The notes beneath the pieces were generated by a model, which worked only from the letters and a program-made list of their open reading frames with translations, had not been told where the DNA came from and ran no database searches. The position numbers and the translations under genes were made by a program. Shown here in pieces: positions 1 through 6,341 of a stretch of DNA of 9,132 nucleotides; within the stretch, counting starts at the first letter, position 1; each line of letters begins with the position of its first letter. The stretch is from Hyphomicrobiales bacterium. GTDB lineage: Bacteria; Pseudomonadota; Alphaproteobacteria; Rhizobiales; JAKIUO01. Location of the stretch: the NCBI GenBank assembly GCA_027069645.1, contig JALXEI010000011.1:1-9132 (forward strand). Direction: 5' to 3'.

Positions 1-1179
1 GGTCATGACATCGCGTGGTTTTCCCATATAGTTCAACAGCACATAGGGGTGTGCGCTTGGCACTGTGGGATGGGAAAAGGCGCCTGGTGACTTGCCCTTA
101 CGGGTCGGGGCATCAATCCAGCCCCTGTCGAAAAACGGTTCTGCAATCTGCGCCATTTCGGGGGCAAAATCACGATAGGCCCCCAACACCGTTTCACGTG
201 CCTCGTGCCAGTTGTAAATCCGGTTGTTGTCATCGGGAAGCGGCGCATTGCGGTCCCAGAAATCCAGCGCCTCCTTGCCAAACCATCCGGCCTTGATTTT
301 GTAATAGCGGTGCGAGAGGCGCGGATAGGCCTCGCGCACGGCACTTTCCAGCGCATCGACAACCTCGCGCTCGACCCGGTTGCCCAAATGGCGACTGTCG
401 GCAATATCCTTAAATCCGCGCCAGCGATTGGAGATTTCCAGGTCCTTTGACAGCGTGTTGGTAATCAGCGAAAACAGCCGGATATTATCGCCCAGCACCT
501 TTGAAATGGCCATTGCCGCCTTTTTGCGCTTCGCCCCGTCGCGATCGGAGAGCAGATTGAGCACCGCTTCAAGCGCCAGTTCCTCGCCATCCACTTCAAA
601 ACGAAGGCTGGTCATGGTCTCGTTGAACAGACGGTTCCACGCCCCGCGCCCGGTCTGCCCCTTTTCGTGAAACAGTTTTTCCAGCTCGTCAGAAAGCTGA
701 TAGGGCTTTTCCTTGCGCAGATCGTCAATCCACGGGCGATAATGAGCGAGGGCGGGCGTTTGCAGCGCCTTTTCCATGACCTCGTCATCAATGCGGTTGA
801 ACTCCAGTTCAAAGAACAGCAGGCTGTTATAGATATTGGTCAGTTTCTCATTGGTGTCGCCGTAGAATTTTGCCGTTACCGGATCCTCGTTATTGCCTGC
901 ATAAAGCAGCCCGGCATAGGAACCGATACGACCGATCAGATCGCCCAGCGCTTCATAGGCACGAATGATCTCCGCCAGCTTTTCGCCGCCCTTTTCTCCC
1001 GCCGCGATCTGTTCGAGTTTTCCCTGCCAGTTGGCCTGAAACTGCGTCGCATCATCTGCCGCCTTTTCAAGATCGCTTTTCAACTCCGGCGACTCAGTTC
1101 CGGGATACAGATCGCCGAGGTCCCATTCCGGCATCTTGCCCAGATCAATCATTTCCGCGGTTCCCGCCCTGTTATCCAT
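1..1179 (-). CDS. pepF: M3-family oligoendopeptidase F, N-terminal part (cut by window edge)
   Basis: The minus strand is open from an ATG at 1179 to base 1, giving 393 codons with no stop. The product resembles oligoendopeptidase F, a cytoplasmic zinc metallopeptidase that cleaves short peptides. Residues about 17-26 (PEWDLGDLYP) are the usual start of this family. Residues about 115-185 fit the M3 N-terminal domain (PF08439), including the stretch around YQLSDELEKLF. The catalytic M3 domain begins near residue 200. Residues 366-393 (GAFSHPTVPSAHPYVLLNYM, then GKPRDVMT) are the conserved lead-in to the HExxH zinc motif, which should follow immediately outside the window. The family is normally about 600 residues, so roughly a third is missing. 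The chosen start has GAAGGG nine bases upstream; an in-frame ATG at 1152 is the alternative. It is divergent from the cytochrome gene. No signal peptide is seen. Family assignment is firm; the intact active site cannot be checked here. Confidence 0.93.
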   Translation of the reverse strand, partial: MDNRAGTAEMIDLGKMPEWDLGDLYPGTESPELKSDLEKAADDATQFQANWQGKLEQIAAGEKGGEKLAEIIRAYEALGDLIGRIGSYAGLLYAGNNEDPVTAKFYGDTNEKLTNIYNSLLFFELEFNRIDDEVMEKALQTPALAHYRPWIDDLRKEKPYQLSDELEKLFHEKGQTGRGAWNRLFNETMTSLRFEVDGEELALEAVLNLLSDRDGAKRKKAAMAISKVLGDNIRLFSLITNTLSKDLEISNRWRGFKDIADSRHLGNRVEREVVDALESAVREAYPRLSHRYYKIKAGWFGKEALDFWDRNAPLPDDNNRIYNWHEARETVLGAYRDFAPEMAQIAEPFFDRGWIDAPTRKGKSPGAFSHPTVPSAHPYVLLNYMGKPRDVMT

Positions 1180-1404
1180 TCCTGTTTTCCCTTCACTCCT
1201 GCTGTTCGGGCCATGCGCTCAATGTGCGTCGTTCCGCTGATAACATCAAGCCCCTGCCGAAAAAAGGACGGGCTGAAAAAATGCGCAGGATACCATCATG
1301 ATTTTCCTGTTCTCCGGCTATCGTCAGCAACAAGTCAGTTCACGACCGCTAGTCTGTGTCAAACCTGATAAAGCAAAAGAGATGACCATGAGGAGTAAAA
1401 GACT
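1180..1404. promoter_or_regulatory. Divergent intergenic region between pepF and the cytochrome gene
   Basis: These 225 bases separate two divergently transcribed genes and must hold both promoters. I see no convincing -35/-10 pair on either strand; TGATAA at 1366-1371 is a possible -10 for the cytochrome but lacks a matching -35. The clearest structure is a dyad at 1286-1309 (listed separately). The cytochrome ribosome binding site AGGAG is at 1391-1395, and a GAAGGG for pepF lies just inside 1180-1195 on the other strand. Confidence 0.45.
1286..1309. promoter_or_regulatory. Candidate operator dyad
   Basis: CAGGA at 1286-1290 and TCCTG at 1305-1309 form a perfect inverted repeat separated by 14 bases. 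An 8-base palindrome, ATCATGAT (1295-1302), sits within one base of its centre. The nested symmetry and the place between divergent genes suggest a binding site for a dimeric regulator. No known consensus is recognised and chance is possible. Confidence 0.3.
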
Positions 1405-2040
1405 GTGAACACATTGTTGAAATCGGTGCTGCCTGTCCTTGCAGGCGTGGCTATTATATCTGCAAACGCCCTTGCAGACGGGCACGAGAGGCATGAAAAA
1501 GGGGCACACCATAACCATCACGCCCGAAAAGCACATAAAAAAATCGGAAAACGGCATAAACGGCGCGCACACAAAATCCGCCGAACGGTCGGGTATGTTC
1601 ATGCAGAAAAACTGGCCCGCAATATCCCTTCTGTCGATAAACAGTCCCTGCAACCCGACGGCGCCAGTTTCGCCCATGATCGCGAGGAACTGATGGAAGC
1701 CGCCCAGATGGCCAGAAAAACGGCTGGCGCCATGATTCGCGGCAGGACCCCCTGGAACAGTAAAATTGCCGAACTGGCCATGCGCACCATTCAGTCCGTT
1801 GGTCTGGCCTTTGGTCACAAGGTGCCCGAAGGCTCCCTTACAGATGAGAGTGATGCCTCGCCCGAGATCTGGAAAAACATGGCGGATTTCCAGCGCCATG
1901 TGGATGAACTGGAAGAGCGCAGCGACGCGGCTGCCAAAGCGGCCCGAAAGGGTCCGGAAAATTTCCGCCCGGCCTTCCTCAGCACCCTGGAAGCCTGCCA
2001 GGCCTGCCACAAGAAATACCGGCTGAAGAAGAAATCCTGA
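1405..2040 (+). CDS. Secreted class II c-type cytochrome (c'/c556-like) with His/basic-rich N-terminal segment
   Basis: This encodes 211 residues starting at GTG 1405, with AGGAG (1391-1395) nine bases upstream. Residues 1-24 form a Sec signal peptide ending ANALA, so the mature protein is periplasmic. Near the C-terminus CQACH (C198, C201, H202) is a haem c attachment motif followed by KKYR, as in the four-helix cytochrome c' family (PF01322). The family pattern is also seen in REELM (94-98), GAMIRG (108-113), SPEIWKNM (152-159) and FRPAFLSTLEAC (187-198). Met97 lies where low-spin c556 proteins place the sixth haem ligand; its presence would favour electron transfer over gas binding, but this is an alignment by eye. 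Residues 25-66 are odd: ten histidines plus many lysines and arginines, not part of the normal fold. It stands alone, with no electron-transfer partner beside it. Confidence 0.9.
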   Translation: MNTLLKSVLPVLAGVAIISANALADGHERHEKGAHHNHHARKAHKKIGKRHKRRAHKIRRTVGYVHAEKLARNIPSVDKQSLQPDGASFAHDREELMEAAQMARKTAGAMIRGRTPWNSKIAELAMRTIQSVGLAFGHKVPEGSLTDESDASPEIWKNMADFQRHVDELEERSDAAAKAARKGPENFRPAFLSTLEACQACHKKYRLKKKS

Positions 2041-2076
2041 CCCCCAACCTTCTCCCCCCGACCGCCTCCGGGCCTG

Positions 2077-2107
2077 CACCCTGCCTCGACAAGCACGAGG
2101 CGGGGTG
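2077..2107 (+). terminator. Strong hairpin after the cytochrome gene, no U-tract
   Basis: Bases 2077-2088 pair with 2096-2107 over 12 base pairs (one T-G wobble at 2082/2102), with a 7-base loop. It starts 37 bases after the stop codon at 2040. No run of T follows on either strand, so it is not a classical intrinsic terminator. It may block 3' exonucleases, act with Rho, or be one copy of a dispersed intergenic palindrome. Confidence 0.5.
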
Positions 2108-2376
2108 CTGTGGTTATGCGAAACTGTAAAACCCGCTCCAGCCTCTTCGTCCTTTCCGAAAACTGTACAAATCGCAACCATCCGTTAACCCAAATGGTTC
2201 ACTATGGGCCTCAAGTGTGTAGCTGAATGCGTTTCCGGGGGTTCTACACGGCCCACACATATCCGGAACGCAGTAAGCTCCCCGTATGTCGCGCAATTTG
2301 TCAGAAAACCGGTATCCGCTTTTCGGCTTGTGCTCACATTTGTTGTTGTGCCTGTTAGTCAGTTGAGATTCAAGTA
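2108..2376 (+). promoter_or_regulatory. Gene-free upstream region of the response regulator, with three inverted repeats
   Basis: Together with 2041-2107 this is a stretch of about 335 bases without a supported gene. It holds AACCAT (2176-2181) and ATGGTT (2194-2199) flanking the palindrome GTTAAC (2184-2189). It also holds GTGTAG (2217-2222) pairing with CTACAC (2244-2249), and 2229-2238 pairing with 2263-2271 over nine pairs with one bulged T. The last two overlap in space and cannot form together without a pseudoknot. GATTC at 2367-2371, a GANTC (CcrM-type methylation) site, lies just before the start codon. No clear sigma-70 promoter or strong Shine-Dalgarno was found. Confidence 0.4.
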
Positions 2377-3876
2377 ATGTCCCAGTGTGTTCTGATTTGT
2401 GATGATGATCCCGTCCAGCGTCGTCTTTTGACCGAAACCATCAAACGGTTCGGCTACAAGACCAAAGCCGCCGCCAGTGGCGAAGAAACGCTTTCCATCC
2501 TTGAAAGCAGTGCGGGCGAAAATATTTCCATTCTCCTTCTTGATCTTGTCATGCCCGATATGAACGGCATGGAAGTGCTTGAACGCATGCGCAACCTTGC
2601 CCATCGCCCGCCGGTCATCGTGCAGACAGCGCATGGCTCCATGGAAACCGCCATCAGGGCCATGCAGGCTGGCGCCGCAGATTTTGTCATCAAGCCGGTG
2701 AGCCCCGAGCGTCTTGAGGTCTCTTTGAAAAACGCCCTCAAAATCGATCTGCTGGAAGTGGAAATCAAGCGCATCAAACGCAAGACAACCGGTCAGATGA
2801 CTTTTGATGATCTGATCATCAAAAGCCCCAACATGGATCGCATTGTTGATCTCGGCAAACGGGCGGCATCTTCCAATATTCCCGTGTTGATCGAAGGGGA
2901 AAGCGGGGTTGGCAAGGAAATGATTGCGCGCGCCATTCAGGGCGAATCGGATCGCGCCGGCAAGCCCTTTGTGACGGTGAATTGCGGCGCCATTCCCGAA
3001 AACCTTGTGGAAAGCATCCTGTTTGGCCATGAGAAAGGGGCCTTTACCGGCGCCGTTGCCAAACGGGACGGCAAATTTGTCGAAGCCAGTGGCGGCACCC
3101 TTTTCCTTGACGAGGTTGGCGAACTGCCGCTTGAAGCACAGGTCAAACTGTTGCGCGCCCTTCAGGAAGGCGAGGTTGACCCGGTTGGCGGCAAGCGGCC
3201 CGTCAAGGTCGATATCCGCATCATTTCGGCCACCAATCAGGACATGATCAAGCTGGTCCAGGAGGGAAAATTCCGCGAGGATCTGTATTATCGCCTCAAT
3301 GTCTTCCCCGTCATGATCCCGCCCCTTCGCGAGCGCACGAGGGACATTCCCGATCTGGTACGCCACTTTATCTCCCGCTTTGCCCTTGAAGAAGGCAAGA
3401 AGATTGACGGCATCAGCAAGCAGGCGCTGGATTTGTTGCAACGCTATCCCTGGCCTGGCAATGTTCGCCAGATGGAAAATGCCATTTTCCGCGCCGTGGT
3501 GCTGGCCGACGGCAATGAACTCGGCGTCAACGAATTCCCGCAGATCGCCGCCCATGTGGAAGGCTTCGAAGCCGAAATTCCACCTGCCCCCCGGTCTGTC
3601 GAAACACGACCTGTCTATGACGGACCGGCCATGATTGGTGAAGAAAGCCGGACACCTGAAACCATCGAAATCAGCAAGGAGAAATCACAGATCGGCATAC
3701 CGATCCTCACCGACGATGGCGATGTGCGGCCACTGGAAGAGGTTGAAGCCGATATGATCCGGCTGGCACTCGGGCGCTATCATGGCCGCATGACGGAGAT
3801 CGCCAAAAAACTGGGAATTGGCCGGTCAACGCTCTACCGCAAGATGCGTGAATTTGGCCTTGAGGCCAATGCCTGA
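2377..3876 (+). CDS. Sigma-54-dependent response regulator (NtrC family: receiver, AAA+, Fis HTH)
   Basis: This 499-residue cytoplasmic activator is predicted to be phosphorylated by a histidine kinase and then to remodel sigma-54 RNA polymerase using ATP. Residues 1-120 are the receiver domain: acidic pocket D9-D11, phospho-acceptor D56 in LLLDLVMP, T84 and K106. The AAA+ domain (about 145-385) has Walker A GESGVGKE (174-181), an intact GAFTGA sigma-54-contact loop (221-226), Walker B LFLDE (242-246), REDLYYRL (300-307) with the arginine-finger region, and the PWPGNVRQMEN sensor II region (358-368). A linker of about 60 residues (395-452) precedes the Fis-type DNA-binding helices (about 453-495; EIAKKLGIGRSTLYRKM). 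All catalytic residues are present. No kinase gene is adjacent. The ATG at 2377 has only a weak GAG at -12 to -10. The start of the receiver (VLICDDDPVQRRLL) recalls regulators such as Caulobacter TacA, but I cannot claim orthology. Confidence 0.95.
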   Translation: MSQCVLICDDDPVQRRLLTETIKRFGYKTKAAASGEETLSILESSAGENISILLLDLVMPDMNGMEVLERMRNLAHRPPVIVQTAHGSMETAIRAMQAGAADFVIKPVSPERLEVSLKNALKIDLLEVEIKRIKRKTTGQMTFDDLIIKSPNMDRIVDLGKRAASSNIPVLIEGESGVGKEMIARAIQGESDRAGKPFVTVNCGAIPENLVESILFGHEKGAFTGAVAKRDGKFVEASGGTLFLDEVGELPLEAQVKLLRALQEGEVDPVGGKRPVKVDIRIISATNQDMIKLVQEGKFREDLYYRLNVFPVMIPPLRERTRDIPDLVRHFISRFALEEGKKIDGISKQALDLLQRYPWPGNVRQMENAIFRAVVLADGNELGVNEFPQIAAHVEGFEAEIPPAPRSVETRPVYDGPAMIGEESRTPETIEISKEKSQIGIPILTDDGDVRPLEEVEADMIRLALGRYHGRMTEIAKKLGIGRSTLYRKMREFGLEANA

Positions 3877-3944
3877 GGGCAAAACCGACCTGCACAGATA
3901 ATCAGATGTTTGAATATATGCTGATGGCGGGTCAAATCGAGATC

Positions 3945-3971
3945 GAAAATCGCCTTAAAGTGGCGATTTTC
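3945..3971. terminator. Probable bidirectional intrinsic terminator
   Basis: Bases 3945-3954 pair perfectly with 3962-3971 (10 base pairs, 7-base loop). The stem has a GC-rich top, an A-run on the left arm and TTTT (3967-3970) on the right arm, so either strand can yield a hairpin ending in U. It lies 69 bases after the response-regulator stop and separates that gene from the L,D-transpeptidase. The U-tract is short and lies inside the stem, so strength is uncertain. Confidence 0.6.
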
Positions 3972-4126
3972 CGAAAAACGGGGACTGTTTTTCACAGCCA
4001 AAAGTCCGATCTGTGTTTATTCGGCACCAGAGCGGCGAAAAAACAGAGCAAATTGTGTCAGGACCGTGTTCAAAACATGGTAATCACGCTAATTTGTTCG
4101 CAGAGGCTTTCGAGGCGGTGAAACAG
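3972..4126 (+). promoter_or_regulatory. Upstream region of the L,D-transpeptidase gene with a possible -24/-12 element
   Basis: No supported gene lies here. The sequence at 4022-4037 contains GGCAC (4023-4027) and GC (4035-4036) with the GG-N10-GC spacing of sigma-54 promoters. The -24 half matches the consensus TGGCAC except its first base; the -12 half has CGGC instead of TTGC. If used, transcription would begin near 4048, about 120 bases before the start codon. The presence of a sigma-54 activator gene just upstream makes it worth testing, but the -12 mismatch keeps confidence low. Confidence 0.28.
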
Positions 4127-4153
4127 TACCCATATATAGTTGTATATCGGGTA
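4127..4153 (+). promoter_or_regulatory. Hairpin directly upstream of the ribosome binding site
   Basis: TACCC (4127-4131) pairs with GGGTA (4149-4153), and ATATA (4134-4138) with TATAT (4143-4147). The two stems are joined by a small internal loop and capped by a four-base GTTG loop. It ends two bases before the Shine-Dalgarno AAAGG (4156-4160) of the L,D-transpeptidase gene. In RNA it could influence ribosome access; in DNA the dyad could bind a protein. Its AT-rich upper stem may be only marginally stable. Confidence 0.4.
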
Positions 4154-4169
4154 GTAAAGGGTTGTATTG

Positions 4170-5984
4170 ATGTTTATTAAGACGCGGGGGATCGTATATG
4201 TGACAGGACTGGCAATCCTGTCCGCTGGTGCAGGTTTGACTCTGGGCAGCCTTCCTGTACAGGCGTTTCAGCCCGGAGAGGAAATCAGGGCCTTTTCCAC
4301 CACAGAACTGATTTCCGAGGAAATCCGCAAAAGACTTTCCAGAAAATTCAACCGGCGCAACAGGGCCATGCAGGCGCGTGGTGACCTTGCTGCCTTTTAT
4401 TCCGAACGTGACTACAAACCCGTATGGATCACCGACGGCCAGCTCAACAGCAAGGCCCGTCAGGTAATCGACGAACTGGCAAGGGCTGGCAAATACGGCC
4501 TTGATCCCGAAGATTACCGGACACCGGTTCTGAATGACAATGCGGATGATTCGCTCGTTGATGAACTGGCAAAAGCCGAACTGATGATCTCCGGCAAGGC
4601 GCTGAAATATATGCGTGACGCCAATGGTGAACGCATTGACCAGACCAGGCTCAGCCGGTTTCTTGATCGCAAGGCAAAGCCGCTGGACGCCACGGAAAAA
4701 CTCGGTGGTCTGGCAGATGCCGATGATCCGGCCCGCTATCTGACCTCCCTTCATCCGCAAAACCGTCAGTTCAAGGCGCTGATGGCCGCACTGGCTGCCG
4801 AAAAGAACGGCAGCGCCGACAGTGAACCGGGCGAGCGCATCAGAATTCCCCGCGGTCCGGTGCTGCGTTATGGAATGAAGCATCCCCAGGTTGCTCTTGT
4901 CCGCCGTCGGCTGGGCGTGCCTGTGCTGAACAATCTCATTGATCCGCGCGTTTACGGTTCCCGTCTCCGAGAAGCGGTGATCCGTTTTCAAAAATCGGCC
5001 GGTTTGCCGGCTGAAGGGATCATTGGCGTAAAAACCAGATTTGCCCTCAACGCCCCGAAACCGGACCGTCACAAGCAAATCATCGCCAATATGGAACGCT
5101 GGCGCTGGATGCCGCGCAACCTTGGTGCCACCCATGTCAGGGTGAATATTCCCGAATACAAGGTCCGGGTTGTCCGAAACGACGAAATCATTCACGAAGA
5201 GCGTGTTATTGTCGGCAAACCGACCAACAAGACACCGGTATTCTCGGATGAAATGGAAACCGTTGTTTTCAATCCCTACTGGAATGTTCCCCAGTCCATT
5301 ATCTGGAACGAAATGAACGGTCGCATACCGGCCGGCTATGAAGGCGGATACCGCAATGGTCGCATGTGGATCCGGCAGACGCCCGGACCGCGCAACGCGC
5401 TCGGGCGGGTCAAGTTCCTGTTCCCCAACAAACACGCTGTTTATATGCATGACACACCGTCAAAGAGCCTGTTCAGCAGAGGACGCAGGGCCTTCTCTCA
5501 CGGATGCGTGCGTGTCAGAAACCCGCGTCGTCTTGCCGAAGTGGTGTTCGGGATCAATGGCTGGTCGAAAGCGCAGGTCAGCCGCAGATGGGCCTCCCGC
5601 AGCAATCAGCAAGTCCAGTTGAAGAAAAAAATACCGGTGCATATCACCTATTTCACGCTCTGGGCCGACAAGGACGGCAACTTGCAGAGTTTTGGCGATG
5701 TCTACGGCCACGACAACCGCATTTATGCGGCGGTTACCAAAGGCGTTGCCTGGGCAAGGGCGCACTTCCCGGAAGTGCGCAAGGTGAAGATCCAGCCGCG
5801 TGTCGCAGCCTATGATGACTATAGCTCCGACGGCTATACCAATGACTGGTGGTTCCCGTCAGCCAACAGCAGTTCCTACTGGAGTGGTCGCAATGTCCGT
5901 CAGCAAAAGCGCCGTGTCCGTGTATATCGCAAGCAGAAAAGGCGTAAAAAAATGGCTTTCGACGAGTTCTTCTCCCTGTTCTAG
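4170..5984 (+). CDS. YcbB/LdtD-like murein L,D-transpeptidase
   Basis: This encodes 604 residues from ATG 4170, with AAAGG (4156-4160) nine bases upstream; a TTG at 4167 just before it is less likely. Residues 1-32 are a signal peptide ending SLPVQA, so the enzyme acts in the periplasm. About 70-220 is the YcbB-type scaffold domain, opening with FYSERDYKPVWITDG. A peptidoglycan-binding domain (PF01471) covers about 233-296. The YkuD catalytic domain (PF03734) covers about 320-495, with the conserved His427 (YMHDTP) and the motif SHGCVRV (443-449) whose Cys446 is the nucleophile. Such enzymes cleave the donor tetrapeptide stem and form 3-3 (mDAP-mDAP) cross-links. The last 55 residues are unusual: a Tyr/Ser/Trp-rich stretch, then 13 Lys/Arg in 21 residues (574-594), then AFDEFFSLF. 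It ends in a strong terminator. Confidence 0.95.
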   Translation: MFIKTRGIVYVTGLAILSAGAGLTLGSLPVQAFQPGEEIRAFSTTELISEEIRKRLSRKFNRRNRAMQARGDLAAFYSERDYKPVWITDGQLNSKARQVIDELARAGKYGLDPEDYRTPVLNDNADDSLVDELAKAELMISGKALKYMRDANGERIDQTRLSRFLDRKAKPLDATEKLGGLADADDPARYLTSLHPQNRQFKALMAALAAEKNGSADSEPGERIRIPRGPVLRYGMKHPQVALVRRRLGVPVLNNLIDPRVYGSRLREAVIRFQKSAGLPAEGIIGVKTRFALNAPKPDRHKQIIANMERWRWMPRNLGATHVRVNIPEYKVRVVRNDEIIHEERVIVGKPTNKTPVFSDEMETVVFNPYWNVPQSIIWNEMNGRIPAGYEGGYRNGRMWIRQTPGPRNALGRVKFLFPNKHAVYMHDTPSKSLFSRGRRAFSHGCVRVRNPRRLAEVVFGINGWSKAQVSRRWASRSNQQVQLKKKIPVHITYFTLWADKDGNLQSFGDVYGHDNRIYAAVTKGVAWARAHFPEVRKVKIQPRVAAYDDYSSDGYTNDWWFPSANSSSYWSGRNVRQQKRRVRVYRKQKRRKKMAFDEFFSLF

Positions 5985-6039
5985 AACACGCATGCTGATT
6001 GTTCAGCCTCGTGCAGGAGACAAATAAAAACACACCCTG

Positions 6040-6078
6040 GACGGGAAAGGAGCTGATCTTCTTTCCCGTCTTTGTTTT
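6040..6078 (+). terminator. Intrinsic (Rho-independent) terminator of the L,D-transpeptidase gene
   Basis: Bases 6040-6049 pair perfectly with 6061-6070. The stem can extend by three more pairs (6050-6052 with 6058-6060, one G-T) to leave a 5-base loop. It is followed at once by TTTGTTTT (6071-6078). It begins 55 bases after the stop codon and is a classical terminator, so the DUF882 gene downstream most likely has its own promoter. Confidence 0.9.
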
Positions 6079-6341
6079 GCCCAAAAAAGTTTGAATAGTA
6101 CCCGCAGTCGAGATCCTGATTATTAGGAATTTGCTAACCAAAAAAATGCTTGCCTGTCGCAAAAAAGGGCCGTTTTTGGTAAATTTTGTGGATCGGGTTA
6201 TCGTAAACAGAATGCCTGAAAAAACTCCGGAAAACCGGTGCAGACGCATAGACGCGCTTGCAAGGTCAATCAAAACGGAGACCGGTTTCAAGCCCGCCAA
6301 TGCGGTCTTGAGGCTATGGTGGGAAACCTGGAAGTTTTGTA
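6079..6341 (+). promoter_or_regulatory. Upstream region of the DUF882 gene
   Basis: These 263 bases follow a strong terminator and should contain the promoter for the next gene. ACCAAAAA (6137-6144) and TTTTTGGT (6173-6180) form a perfect 8-base inverted repeat. CCGG-AAAA-CCGG (about 6226-6237) is a short self-complementary element. A loose promoter match is TTTGGT, 17 bases, then TTATCG between about 6176 and 6204; it is too weak to assert. GGAAG at 6330-6334 is the ribosome binding site. Confidence 0.35.

Noticed and set aside
667..1368. A 233-codon open frame on the plus strand
   Set aside because: It is antisense to the M3 peptidase, whose minus-strand frame carries clear family motifs; the plus-strand product has no recognisable domain.
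1388..1408. A six-codon ATG frame overlapping the cytochrome GTG start, a possible leader peptide
   Set aside because: Its start lies on the edge of the AGGAG used by the cytochrome gene and it has no ribosome binding site of its own; likely chance.
2359..3555. A 398-codon open frame on the minus strand
   Set aside because: It mirrors the codon structure of the response regulator, which has all NtrC-family motifs; the antisense product resembles nothing known.
3906..4121. A 71-codon open frame in the intergenic gap
   Set aside because: It runs through the terminator hairpin at 3945-3971 and the possible promoter, lacks a good ribosome binding site and has no recognisable domain.
4167..4169. 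TTG as start of the L,D-transpeptidase
   Set aside because: The next codon is ATG at 4170, with optimal spacing to AAAGG, so ATG is preferred; the difference is one residue.
4089..5450. A 453-codon open frame on the minus strand
   Set aside because: It is antisense to the L,D-transpeptidase and spans its promoter region; no signal, domain or ribosome binding site supports it.
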